Below are positions 24,399 to 32,861 of a DNA stretch of 64,000 nucleotides, one piece after another. The notes beneath the pieces are model-generated. The model ran no database searches. It had not been told where the DNA came from and saw only the letters and a program-made list of their open reading frames with translations. Position numbers and translations under genes: made by a program. This stretch comes from Paenibacillus_AR mesotrionivorans. GTDB taxonomy: Bacteria; Bacillota; Bacilli; Paenibacillales; NBRC-103111. The DNA lies in contig NZ_JBJURJ010000014.1 in assembly GCF_046098205.1 (NCBI RefSeq), forward strand, positions 166,516 through 230,515, written 5' to 3'. Each line of letters opens with the position of its first letter. Position 1 is the stretch's first letter.

Positions 24399-25895
24399 TT
24401 AGCCCTCTACTTTCAAAACCTGATGCTCTTCCGCAAGCACCGCCTGCAGCTCGCTGTATTCCACATGCTGGACGATGCCGTCCCCATCCAACGCCAGTGA
24501 AGCCGCGGCGGCAGCCGATTGCCCCAGGATCATAAAGACCGGCTCCATCCGGATCGAACCGTAGGCCGCATGCGTAGCGGAGACACAGACGGGTACGATC
24601 AGATTGGTGCATTCCGCTTCCTTCGGGACAACCGCCCGGTAGCTAATGGGATAAGGAGCCTTCAATTTGATATAAAACCCGCCCTCTGTGCTGACATGCC
24701 CGTCCTCATTCACATAGTATTGAGTGTGATGCGAGTCCATGGCAAAGGAGCCCATCCCGATGGAATCCGGCACCGGGTTTTCCAGCCGGACCACGTGCTC
24801 CGTCACCACATAATCGCTTACCATTCTGCGGGACTCTCTGACGTACAGCTGGGGAGTCCAATGGCCAGTCTCGGTAAATTCATCCCGGGGCAATCCCCAC
24901 GGCTTATAGACCGCACGGATTTCCTCCGGCACACGCGGGTGGTTTTGGATGGTCCAGACATACCCCTGCTGATAAACCAGGTGTTCCCTCCAGATTTGTT
25001 CCCGTGTCTGGTAATCTGCCTCGGCATAGCTGTGGTTCATCCCGTTATAGTCCGTGGAGATGCCGCTGTTATTATTGGAATCTGTCTTATCCGGGGTGAC
25101 CAGGTTCAACTTAAAGAACTTGGTGCTTTGCCCCTGCTCAATAGCCCGGAACAGAATTTCGTAATCCGCTTCGTTATATCCCTCCGGCTTTTCAATCTCT
25201 ATGCGGTTGTCCGGATTATTCGTCAGACACATGCGGAAGTTATAGGCCTGCAGCTTGGTGTCCCCATCGCCGATATCTCCGCCCCGGTCCGGATTCACAC
25301 GCAGCAGCAAACCGCTTTCCGGTACCCCTTTGACCACATAGGGATCAATCCCGCCGGGCAGCTCATTGCCGGGATGAATGCCGTTTAAGGTCTCCCCGTA
25401 TTGGGAATTGGACTCCCGGCCGACAAAATAGGCAACGCCGGATTTGCCCAGCAGATCCCCCTCATACGTGGCGTCGATAAACACCTTGCCCCGGTAGATC
25501 TTCCCGGATTCCATACGGATGGATTGGATGGTGGCTCCACGCTTCTCCACCCCGCCTTTAAGCTCAAGCCGCTCCCCATACACAACGTCGATGCTGTGTT
25601 CCGCCACAAACTCCTGCAGCACCTCAAGCGCTACCTTGGGTTCGAACAGCCAACGTGCCCCGCCCTCCCCATATTTCCGGGCGACCCGCCGGTAAAACTC
25701 CAAGGACAAACCCCCGATGGCTTCCTTCATGCCTACATCCGTATCTCCCAATCCTCCGGTGGTCAAACCGCCAATCCGGTTACTGGGTTCGATTACGACT
25801 ACGCTTTTGCCCATTTTTTGGGCTTGGACAGCCGCCATAATGCCTGCAGCCGTACCTCCGTAAATGACAATATCCGCTTGTATATCCTGTCCCAC
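24399..25895 (-). CDS. FAD-dependent oxidoreductase (PF12831-like)
   Basis: 498 residues, cytosolic. The dinucleotide-binding start ADIVIYGGTAAGIMAAVQAQKMG is followed by IEPSNRIGGLTTGGLG, typical of the FAD_oxidored (PF12831) family, and ends with the FAD-closing region SATHAAYGSIRMEPVFMILGQSAAAAA. A GTG start was preferred because the upstream ATG lies inside the AGGAGGGG ribosome-binding site. The reaction of such family members in glycan-use clusters is poorly known; oxidation of a sugar or sugar acid is an inference from the neighbourhood. A second, longer member of the same family lies 4.4 kb away. Confidence 0.82.
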   Translation of the reverse strand: MGQDIQADIVIYGGTAAGIMAAVQAQKMGKSVVVIEPSNRIGGLTTGGLGDTDVGMKEAIGGLSLEFYRRVARKYGEGGARWLFEPKVALEVLQEFVAEHSIDVVYGERLELKGGVEKRGATIQSIRMESGKIYRGKVFIDATYEGDLLGKSGVAYFVGRESNSQYGETLNGIHPGNELPGGIDPYVVKGVPESGLLLRVNPDRGGDIGDGDTKLQAYNFRMCLTNNPDNRIEIEKPEGYNEADYEILFRAIEQGQSTKFFKLNLVTPDKTDSNNNSGISTDYNGMNHSYAEADYQTREQIWREHLVYQQGYVWTIQNHPRVPEEIRAVYKPWGLPRDEFTETGHWTPQLYVRESRRMVSDYVVTEHVVRLENPVPDSIGMGSFAMDSHHTQYYVNEDGHVSTEGGFYIKLKAPYPISYRAVVPKEAECTNLIVPVCVSATHAAYGSIRMEPVFMILGQSAAAAASLALDGDGIVQHVEYSELQAVLAEEHQVLKVEG

Positions 25896-26068
25896 GTTAC
25901 CCCTCCTCATATTGACCTTCCCTACAAATATGATTATAAATCTCCTGCAGATAGGGCGTGAATGATGGATCTTCCTTTTTCGTTTGATGAATCTTACTGT
26001 TTTTGCATTGTTGCCTGTATCCTGCTAAGGTAGAGGAAATAGGAGGAAAGCCATAAGGAGGTTTGACC

Positions 26069-26803
26069 ATGAAAGTGAGGATTATTGGACGCTGGGGCGC
26101 TTATCCCGCTGCAGGGGAAGCCAGTGCCTCTTACCTGCTGGAAGCAGGGGACCGGCAGCTTCTGCTGGACTGCGGCAGCGGAGCCTTAAGCGCGCTGCAG
26201 CGTTTTGTTCCGCTGAGCGAGTTGTCAGCGGTTGTCATCAGCCATCACCATCACGACCATGTAGCCGATCTGGGGTGTTTGCAGTACGCCTGCCTTGTGG
26301 AAACCGACCTGATGAAGCGGCAGCGGCCCTTGCGGATTTTGCTGCCGCGGGAGAGGGAGGGGGATTGGCCGTTGAAGGAAATGAAAGGGACCTATGCGGA
26401 GGGAATTTCCCATACCGCCAGCCTGACGGAGGAGAACGGGCTACGTCTCCGTTTTTTCCAGACGGACCATGACGGCTATTGCCTGGGGATGCGGATTGAA
26501 GCAGAGGGCAGGGTGCTGGTGTATACAGCCGATACCCGCTATAACGAGGCTCTGTTGCCTTGGCTTCAGGACGCAGACCTGCTCATTGCGGAAAGCTCCT
26601 TCTACAACGGGCAGGAGGCAGCGCGTTATGGACATATGACAGCTGCGGAGGCAGCCCGGTTGGCAGCCAAGGCAGGAGCCAAACGGCTGGTGCTCACCCA
26701 TCTCCCCCATTTTGGGGAGCTCAGCCTGCTCCGGGAAGAAGCCGCAGCCGAATTCGGAAGGGAGATTATTCTCCCTGAGCCCGGCATGCAGCTCACCGTT
26801 TAA
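26069..26803 (+). CDS. MBL-fold metal-dependent hydrolase (RNase Z-like branch)
   Basis: 244 residues. The metal-binding motif ISHHHHDHVADLGCL is at ~56-70 (H-x-H-x-D-H), with further ligands in FFQTDHDGYCLGMRIEAEG, VYTADTRYN and LVLTHLPH. The early LLLDCGSGALSAL is typical of the RNase Z/ElaC-like group, but the length is shorter than true RNase Z and the exosite arm is missing. It could be a phosphodiesterase or lactonase. The ATG follows AAGGAGG. It stands alone with a terminator after it. Confidence 0.85.
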   Translation: MKVRIIGRWGAYPAAGEASASYLLEAGDRQLLLDCGSGALSALQRFVPLSELSAVVISHHHHDHVADLGCLQYACLVETDLMKRQRPLRILLPREREGDWPLKEMKGTYAEGISHTASLTEENGLRLRFFQTDHDGYCLGMRIEAEGRVLVYTADTRYNEALLPWLQDADLLIAESSFYNGQEAARYGHMTAAEAARLAAKAGAKRLVLTHLPHFGELSLLREEAAAEFGREIILPEPGMQLTV

Positions 26804-26807
26804 CAAC

Positions 26808-26838
26808 AAAAAATCCGCAGACTCTGCGGATTTTTTTG
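26808..26838. terminator. Bidirectional terminator
   Basis: AAAATCCGCAGA and TCTGCGGATTTTTTT make a perfect stem between the MBL gene and the converging acyltransferase gene, with T-runs on both strands. Confidence 0.9.
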
Positions 26839-26861
26839 TGAAGCGGACGGGCCGCCACTCT

Positions 26862-27962
26862 TTATTTCGCCACCGTTAAATGCTGGTCGGCAGCCGGATT
26901 GCGTATCCGTTTGCCACGGGTGGTTACACCCAGCTTGCCTACTATAAACTCCCCGGCCGGGTGGCGAGTCAGCAGGTAGGTGGAAACCATGGACAGCACT
27001 AGTGCCGATACGGACAGATACAGGATATAAACCGATAGATTCCAATGCACACGGATGCCCTGGGGCAGAACCTTGAAGGCCTTATGGAGAACCGCAATGA
27101 AGAAAACATGAAGCCAGTAGATGCCGAAGGAATAGGAGCTCACCGTCTCCAGCCAACGGGGAACAAACCTTGCCTTAGCCGTCAGCGCGAAGATAAAGAA
27201 ACAAAGCAGCACCGTATACACCAGCACATCCACACGCTTGGAGCCAAACGGGAACAGGCCTGTCTGTGCCGACAGCAGCACTGCTGCCGCTCCTGCTGCA
27301 CTTCCAATAAAAAGGTGCAGCCTGTATGGACTCAGCTTGCGCCGGTACCAATCCAGATTCTGCCCCACATGGCAAGCCAGCACATAATAGAAAATCCAGG
27401 CGAAGAAGGGCAGCCACCATACGCTGACAGGAAGCGAAACCTTTTGCCAAAGAAGGGCAACGATCAGTAAATAACCTGCATTGATCAACAACGAATAAGG
27501 AAGCAGCCGCCGGAAGGGAATGGCCTTCACCAGCCTGTGAAACCCAATATGGAGCAGGTAAAACTGGAAGATAATCAGAATGAAATATCCATGAAATTGC
27601 CCCAGCACGATATTCTGCCATATTTTCACCAGCAGGGGACTGAAGGAGCCCTCAATGGCGCAGGCCATCGCTGCATAAAAAACACCCATAATGACATAAG
27701 GAACCAGAATGTACTTGGTTCTTTTCACCAAAAAACCCTCCGGCGTGCCCTGAGGGTAAGCATGGGACAGGACCAAGGCGGAGATAAACACAAACATAGG
27801 TGTGCCAAACAACAAAAGCTCCGTCACCGTTTTCCATACATTGAGGGCCGCTCCCCTTTCTGTATCCAGAAAGGGGTACCAATTCAAGGATGAGGAGATG
27901 GAATGACCCAGAACAATACTTAAACAAGCGATGGCCCGGAGAAAAAAAACTTCCCTAATCAT
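26862..27962 (-). CDS. Acyltransferase 3 family membrane protein
   Basis: 366 residues, about ten hydrophobic helices. The N-terminus MIREVFFLRAIACLSIVLGHSISSS holds the R-x(n)-H motif of acyltransferase family 3, where the His is catalytic in characterised members that acetylate cell-surface sugars. The C-terminus ends in a short basic cytosolic tail. There is no SGNH domain fused to it. The ATG follows GAGGAGG. Its promoter overlaps a double palindrome (see 28089-28122), so it looks tightly regulated. A role in modifying a surface polysaccharide is inferred from the family. Confidence 0.88.
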   Translation of the reverse strand: MIREVFFLRAIACLSIVLGHSISSSLNWYPFLDTERGAALNVWKTVTELLLFGTPMFVFISALVLSHAYPQGTPEGFLVKRTKYILVPYVIMGVFYAAMACAIEGSFSPLLVKIWQNIVLGQFHGYFILIIFQFYLLHIGFHRLVKAIPFRRLLPYSLLINAGYLLIVALLWQKVSLPVSVWWLPFFAWIFYYVLACHVGQNLDWYRRKLSPYRLHLFIGSAAGAAAVLLSAQTGLFPFGSKRVDVLVYTVLLCFFIFALTAKARFVPRWLETVSSYSFGIYWLHVFFIAVLHKAFKVLPQGIRVHWNLSVYILYLSVSALVLSMVSTYLLTRHPAGEFIVGKLGVTTRGKRIRNPAADQHLTVAK

Positions 27963-28088
27963 AAAACCTTACGCCTCCTCTAATTGGTTTTTCCAAAAAC
28001 CTCTACATTCCAATTGGCTTGTTGCATATGGGGACCCCCTATTATTGTTACATTTTGTATCATGAATGGAATTATTTCTCTTTCATTT

Positions 28089-28122
28089 GATACAGTATGT
28101 ATCTGACGATACAGTTTGTCAA
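28089..28122 (-). promoter_or_regulatory. Acyltransferase promoter overlapping a double operator
   Basis: Minus strand: TTGACA (28117-28122), 17-bp spacer, CATACT (28094-28099). The perfect 6-3-6 palindrome GATACAGTATGTATC (28089-28103) covers the -10 box, and a half-conserved second copy (GATACAGTTTGTC, from 28108) covers the spacer and -35, 19 bp away. The regulator is not obvious nearby. Confidence 0.6.
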
Positions 28123-28234
28123 TCCTTTTTCGCGTTTTTAGTTCCACGTACCCAGCCAACCGCCTCCAGGGTGGTTATAATGTAATGATGCGCAAATACA
28201 AGCTTTAACACTCACTGGAAGGAGCGATTCACCG

Positions 28235-29074
28235 ATGCACACCATTCCAAATCTCTCATTACATGACGGACTCACCCTTCCCGCAATCGGTTTTGGAACC
28301 TACAGCTTGAAGGGCGAAGCCGGGGTAGCCGGCATAAAAAGCGCCATTGAGCTGGGCTATCGTCTGTTGGATTCCGCTTTCCGCTATGAGAACGAAGGGA
28401 CAGTGGGAGAGGCAGTCCGGCAGGCCTCCGTGCCAAGGGACGAGCTCGTGATCTGTTCGAAGCTGCCCGGCAAACGCCACGCCTACCAGGAAGCGCTGGA
28501 AACTGTTCAGGAATCTCTGTATCGAGGCCGTCTGGACTACTATGACCTGTATTTGATCCATTGGCCCAATCCGCGGATCAATCTCTATGTGGAAGCCTGG
28601 CAGGCATTGATCGAGGCGAAAAAACGGGGTTATGTCCGCTCCATCGGCGTCTGCAATTTCCTGCCGGAGCATATCGAGCGGCTGGTGGCGGAAACGGGCG
28701 TGAAACCCAGCCTGAATCAAATTGAGCTGCACCCGTACTTCAATCAGGAGGAGCTGCGGAAGTGGCATAAGGAGCAGCAGATTGTTACAGAATCCTGGAG
28801 CCCCTTGGGGCGGAGCACCGGTATGCTGGAGCAGCCGGAAATCACCGGAATTGCCCGGCGTTATGGCAAAACTCCCTCCCAGGTAGTGCTGCGCTGGCAT
28901 ATCCAGCTGGGTGCCCTGCCGATTCCCCGGGCACGCTCTGCTGAGCATCAGCAGGAGAACCTGGAGGTGTTCGATTTTGAGCTGACACCGGAGGAAATGG
29001 CTTTGATCAACGGATTGACCCGGGCCGACGGACGGCTGCAGGATCAGGACCCGGCGGTGTATGAGGAATTCTAG
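28235..29074 (+). CDS. Aldo/keto reductase
   Basis: 279 residues, the normal size. The catalytic set is visible: Asp in LLDSAFRYENEGTVGEA with the active Tyr (FRYEN), Lys in VICSKLPGK, His in YLIHWPNP. The NADP-binding C-terminal part reads GALPIPRARSAEHQQENLEVFDFELT. It reduces a carbonyl with NADPH; the substrate is unknown. The ATG follows GGAAGGAG. It faces a LacI regulator gene across a terminator and is near sugar genes, so a sugar or keto-sugar substrate is possible. Confidence 0.92.
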   Translation: MHTIPNLSLHDGLTLPAIGFGTYSLKGEAGVAGIKSAIELGYRLLDSAFRYENEGTVGEAVRQASVPRDELVICSKLPGKRHAYQEALETVQESLYRGRLDYYDLYLIHWPNPRINLYVEAWQALIEAKKRGYVRSIGVCNFLPEHIERLVAETGVKPSLNQIELHPYFNQEELRKWHKEQQIVTESWSPLGRSTGMLEQPEITGIARRYGKTPSQVVLRWHIQLGALPIPRARSAEHQQENLEVFDFELTPEEMALINGLTRADGRLQDQDPAVYEEF

Positions 29075-29085
29075 GCATGTGCAGC

Positions 29086-29139
29086 AAAAAGCCCCATCCT
29101 CCTGCCGTATATTCTGCGGCAATCGGATGGGGCTATTGT
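29086..29139 (+). terminator. Terminator after the aldo/keto reductase gene
   Basis: AAAAAGCCCCATCC pairs with GGATGGGGCT around a loop that itself contains CTGCCG/CGGCA. It lies between converging genes and may serve both. Confidence 0.7.
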
Positions 29140-29151
29140 TTGGTTCCGCTA

Positions 29152-30195
29152 TTAGGGAAGCCGTGGCGCCTGCGCCAGACTGGGCCGGGGAAGGAAGGAG
29201 GCTGCGAGCTGTATCTCCTTTGGAGCTTCCGCTGCCGGTTCCGGCACAAGGGAATCAGGAGCGGTGAGCTCCGGCTCCTCGATCAGCCGAAGCAGCAGCT
29301 CCATGGCCTGATGAGCGGCCTTCTCCCGGGGATAATCCAGAGTGGCAATGGGCGGATGGGTTTCGCTGACCATCAGGATGTTCTCCGAGCTGATGATGGA
29401 AAGCTTCTCCGGCACGGCCCAGCCCCGCTCCCGGCAAGCGGAGCAAGCTCCGATGGCCGTTAAGTCATTGGCGCAAACCAGGGCAGTGAATGCCGGTTCT
29501 GCCGGAAGCTCCAGCAGATGCTCCCGGGCGGACTCGTAGCGTCCCCCATCTTCCAGCCAATCACACCGGAGTGTAACGTCCGGCGCTATTTCCTCCACCG
29601 CTGCTGCGAAGGACCTCATACGCGGATAAAGCGGAGCAGACAGCACTCCAGGCCCAATATACGCTATATGACGGTGCTCCAGTCGGATGAGCTCCGCCAC
29701 CACCTGACGGTAAGCAGCAGCCCAATCCACATCAATAATATGGACGTTGGCGCTGGCCTTCCCGGGGGCCATGACGGATACCACGGGAATGCCCTTCTTC
29801 CGGAAGGAAGCCAGTGTCTCTTCCTTCAAGCTTTGCCCCAGCAGAACAATGCCATCCACACGACCGGCCAATTGGGCCAGCAGCTCCTGCTCACGGTCAG
29901 CGTCATAGCTCCGGTAGGCAATCATATAGCCATGCTTGCGGGCCGCTTCCTCCAAATGCAGGAGAATCCCCGCCTCGAAGGGATTGCCGATGAAATTGGT
30001 GAGCACAGCCAACTGGCCGCTCTTGCGGGTCTTCAGGCTGCGGGCCGTCAGGTTGGGCGTGTAGCCCAGCTCCTCCATGGCCGCCAGTACCTTGCGGCGG
30101 GTCTCCTCCTTGACGAAGCTTTTATTGTTCAGCACATACGACACAACAGCCACGGACACTCCTGCCAGCCGCGCCACATCATTGCGAGTTGCCAT
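29152..30195 (-). CDS. LacI-family transcriptional regulator
   Basis: 347 residues. An N-terminal LacI helix-turn-helix (TRNDVARLAGVSVAVVSYVLNN, residues 3-24), hinge-like NLTARSLKTRKSG, and a periplasmic-binding-like sensor domain to the end. The ATG at 30195 follows AAGGAGAAGG; longer upstream readings are unlike the family. It follows the FAD oxidoreductase gene on the same strand by 108 bp. LacI proteins bind palindromes with a central CG; the palindrome ATTTACTCGAGTAAAT found twice in the oxidoreductase promoter and once before yesN is its most likely operator. The effector is probably a sugar. Confidence 0.93.
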   Translation of the reverse strand: MATRNDVARLAGVSVAVVSYVLNNKSFVKEETRRKVLAAMEELGYTPNLTARSLKTRKSGQLAVLTNFIGNPFEAGILLHLEEAARKHGYMIAYRSYDADREQELLAQLAGRVDGIVLLGQSLKEETLASFRKKGIPVVSVMAPGKASANVHIIDVDWAAAYRQVVAELIRLEHRHIAYIGPGVLSAPLYPRMRSFAAAVEEIAPDVTLRCDWLEDGGRYESAREHLLELPAEPAFTALVCANDLTAIGACSACRERGWAVPEKLSIISSENILMVSETHPPIATLDYPREKAAHQAMELLLRLIEEPELTAPDSLVPEPAAEAPKEIQLAASFLPRPSLAQAPRLP

Positions 30196-30303
30196 ATCCT
30201 TCTCCTTGCTGTTCCATTGCTTGTTCCCCGGTCCCCGCTTAAGCACGGTACAGGACAGGGCTGCTTATCCTAAGTCTATCCGTTTCCGGGGAAAATGCAA
30301 TCC

Positions 30304-32616
30304 TTACGAATAGCAGCGGATTTCGTAGATGGCGGCTGACGGGTCGCCGTTGGTAGCGTGGATCACCACCCGGAGCTTAGACAACTGAACCGGCGTATTT
30401 AGCACATGCTTCCGCTGTCGCTGGTAGTTGCCCTTCACCTGCAGAATCTCCCGGAAGCCATCGCCATCATCCGCCAGAATGCTGTAATCCCTGGCACATT
30501 GGGGATCTCGGTAGAAGGGCGGGTAATTATGGTATTCCGTCAGCAGATGCCCGGGGAAGGTTAGCTCAATCTCCCGAATCTCCACCTCACGGCTCCAATC
30601 CAGCTCCAACCATTGGGATAAGGGCTGACGGGGGTCGGACCGCCACAGATGGACCGATTCCCGGGGACGGGTTACGCCGCTCAGAACATTCTCAGGGCCG
30701 TAACACCGCTGGGCCGGCTCTATCTTAAAGCTGTGAGCGTGGAATTGGCTGCGCATTTGGCCATTGCCCATATCCCAGGCCGAAACATGTCCCGGCTCCA
30801 CACCTCCGGCTCTCACCCAGTCTATGGCGGGGTTGGCATCCAGATCCAAGCGCACATAACCAGGCATAAGCCCCTCAATATCCTCATTCCATTCAATCCA
30901 GTGGGGTCCGCCCGGCGGCACGGACAGCTCTGTAGACGCAAGGATGAAGCCCGTATCGCACCGGTAATCCCACAGATTTTCCACCGGAACAACCCTTGCA
31001 CCCACTTTTTGCACCGTATCCGATATGTTCAGAAGACATACAGACAGCTTGCGGATTGCTCCGCCTCCTACCGCAATCCATTGTCCACGGGCTGCGTCCA
31101 GACGGTTCCATTGCGTCTCTTTCTTATCCAGATCCAGCTTCTTGGGCTTCGTATCTCCCCAGCCCTTCAACAGAACGGTCCCCGCATTCCGGAAATCCGG
31201 CCCCATTCCGTAGAGCTCCGCTTCACTGCTGGCGCTGACCCTGGCCTCCCGGGCCAAGTCGTCCGGGTCCTCGTTCCGGCCGTTAGGCAGGTAACAGCCG
31301 TCCCGGAGAAGAACCTGCTTCAGCGCAGCACTGTGGTCTCTGGCATACTCCTTCACCGGCAGCTTCTCCGCAAGCGCCAGCGCAGCGGCTGTGCCTACCG
31401 CCTGGCCCATCAGAGCGGTGGTGCCCATAACACGTACCGTTCCCAGCGCAGCATGGGTCACGCTGACATTGCGTCCGGCCATCATCAGATTGTCTACATC
31501 CTTGGATAAGCAGATGCTAAGCGGGATGCCGTAGGGACCGCAGTAGCTTTTTACATTGTAATCCCCTTGGTAACCAGCCGCGGAATCGGGCTCGCTGGTA
31601 GGGGCCAAGAGACCACCCGGCGTATGCAGGTCCAGGAACCAGCCGCCGAAGGCCACCTCATCCTCGAACACTCTGCGCCCCATCACATCATGCTCGGTCA
31701 TGAAATACTCGCCCATAATCCGGCGTGATTCCCGTTTGCCGGGGACCTGCCCGATCCAATCCAGCGCATAGTTGGCGGCCAGCTCCCGGGTCTCCGGGTC
31801 CTTGTTCTTGATCCAGTCCCATACTCCCAGCGTATGGCGGGTAAGTTCATGGCGGATATCCTCCGCGTCATGAATGGTGTCCCAGGGAATCCCGATCTCC
31901 AGCCACCAATAACCGCCGCGGATATCATAGGGGGGACGGCCCTGCTTATAGAAAAAGTCCGGATGATCGTACTTTACCGCCCATTCAGGAGCTTCGAAGG
32001 GAACGGGATAGCCCATATTCTTAGCCTTAAAATGAATGGAATTGCCCATGGTATCCTTGCTGGCCTCCAGGGGAGCATGGGGCTCGTTGAATTCATCCCG
32101 GCCCTCCGAGCCCATGCGCCATTGGCAGCCGGCCAGATGGGCGACAATACCGTCGCCGGTGCAGTCAATGAACGTATCGGCACTCACCACAAGCTCTGTT
32201 TCGGCATTGGCCACAAGCCCCGTCACGGTCCGGATCCGTCGTTTTCCATCCATTTCCACGCGGGAAACGGGTGTGTTCACATGGAAGGTGAGATTAGGAG
32301 TTTTCACCGCCATATCATACATAACCATGTCCCACACGCTATTGGTCCAGCCGTTCTCCATAATCAGCTCATGGTTGCGGGCCCTCTCTTCAATCAGCAG
32401 CTCCGAAATAATCCCCGTCTCCCGGGCATAAGCATGAAAGCAAGCCGCACCGTGGGGGGTCACCCGGATTTCCGACGAGCTGTTGCCGCCGAATACCGGA
32501 CGGTCTTGAATCAGACAGGTTTGGGCTCCATGCCGGGCTGCTGCCACTGCCGCACAAAAGCCGGCCAGACCGCCTCCGATGACGGCCACTTCATAATGCT
32601 CCTTCAGGGTTTTCAT
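30304..32616 (-). CDS. FAD-dependent oxidoreductase with C-terminal carbohydrate-binding-like domain
   Basis: 770 residues, cytosolic. Residues 1-~440 are a PF12831-type FAD oxidoreductase: EVAVIGGGLAGFCAAVAAARHG, then DRPVFGGNSSSEIRV, TFIDCTGDGIVAHLAG, and the closing SVTHAALGTVRVMGTTALMGQAVGTAAALA. The remaining ~330 residues are rich in beta strands and end in a stretch like a discoidin or F5/8C-type sugar-binding fold (LSQWLELDWSREVEIREIELTF...). It belongs to a type often seen in glycan-use clusters but with unclear chemistry. The promoter carries two LacI-type operators. RBS AGGAGG. Confidence 0.82.
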   Translation of the reverse strand: MKTLKEHYEVAVIGGGLAGFCAAVAAARHGAQTCLIQDRPVFGGNSSSEIRVTPHGAACFHAYARETGIISELLIEERARNHELIMENGWTNSVWDMVMYDMAVKTPNLTFHVNTPVSRVEMDGKRRIRTVTGLVANAETELVVSADTFIDCTGDGIVAHLAGCQWRMGSEGRDEFNEPHAPLEASKDTMGNSIHFKAKNMGYPVPFEAPEWAVKYDHPDFFYKQGRPPYDIRGGYWWLEIGIPWDTIHDAEDIRHELTRHTLGVWDWIKNKDPETRELAANYALDWIGQVPGKRESRRIMGEYFMTEHDVMGRRVFEDEVAFGGWFLDLHTPGGLLAPTSEPDSAAGYQGDYNVKSYCGPYGIPLSICLSKDVDNLMMAGRNVSVTHAALGTVRVMGTTALMGQAVGTAAALALAEKLPVKEYARDHSAALKQVLLRDGCYLPNGRNEDPDDLAREARVSASSEAELYGMGPDFRNAGTVLLKGWGDTKPKKLDLDKKETQWNRLDAARGQWIAVGGGAIRKLSVCLLNISDTVQKVGARVVPVENLWDYRCDTGFILASTELSVPPGGPHWIEWNEDIEGLMPGYVRLDLDANPAIDWVRAGGVEPGHVSAWDMGNGQMRSQFHAHSFKIEPAQRCYGPENVLSGVTRPRESVHLWRSDPRQPLSQWLELDWSREVEIREIELTFPGHLLTEYHNYPPFYRDPQCARDYSILADDGDGFREILQVKGNYQRQRKHVLNTPVQLSKLRVVIHATNGDPSAAIYEIRCYS

Positions 32617-32636
32617 CTTCCTGATTACCTCCTGTA

Positions 32637-32650
32637 TTTACTCGAGTAAA
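32637..32650. promoter_or_regulatory. LacI-type operator, proximal copy
   Basis: TTTACTCGAGTAAA, a perfect palindrome with central CG, just upstream of the ribosome-binding site of the FAD oxidoreductase gene and about 65 bp from the second copy. Confidence 0.75.
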
Positions 32651-32700
32651 AATACGGAGAATGAGAGGGCCACTCGATTTTATGAACCGGCGGCCTCGTC

Positions 32701-32743
32701 ATTTACTCGAGTAAATATTATCATGTTTAGTTTTGCTCCGCAA
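32701..32743 (-). promoter_or_regulatory. FAD oxidoreductase promoter with LacI-type operator
   Basis: Minus strand: -35 TTGCGG (32738-32743), 17-bp spacer, -10 TAATAT (32715-32720). The 16-bp palindrome ATTTACTCGAGTAAAT (32701-32716) overlaps the end of the -10 box and the transcription start, the classic place for repression. With the proximal copy it could support DNA looping. Confidence 0.75.
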
Positions 32744-32861
32744 TCCGAAAATTTACCCGGAAAGAGAGTTATTGCCTCTTTTTTTTAGCAAATTGAATGC
32801 TGGTATGCTTATATCGGACTCCTGCATGCGTTAGCAATGCGGGAGTCCGCCGTTCTCCATT

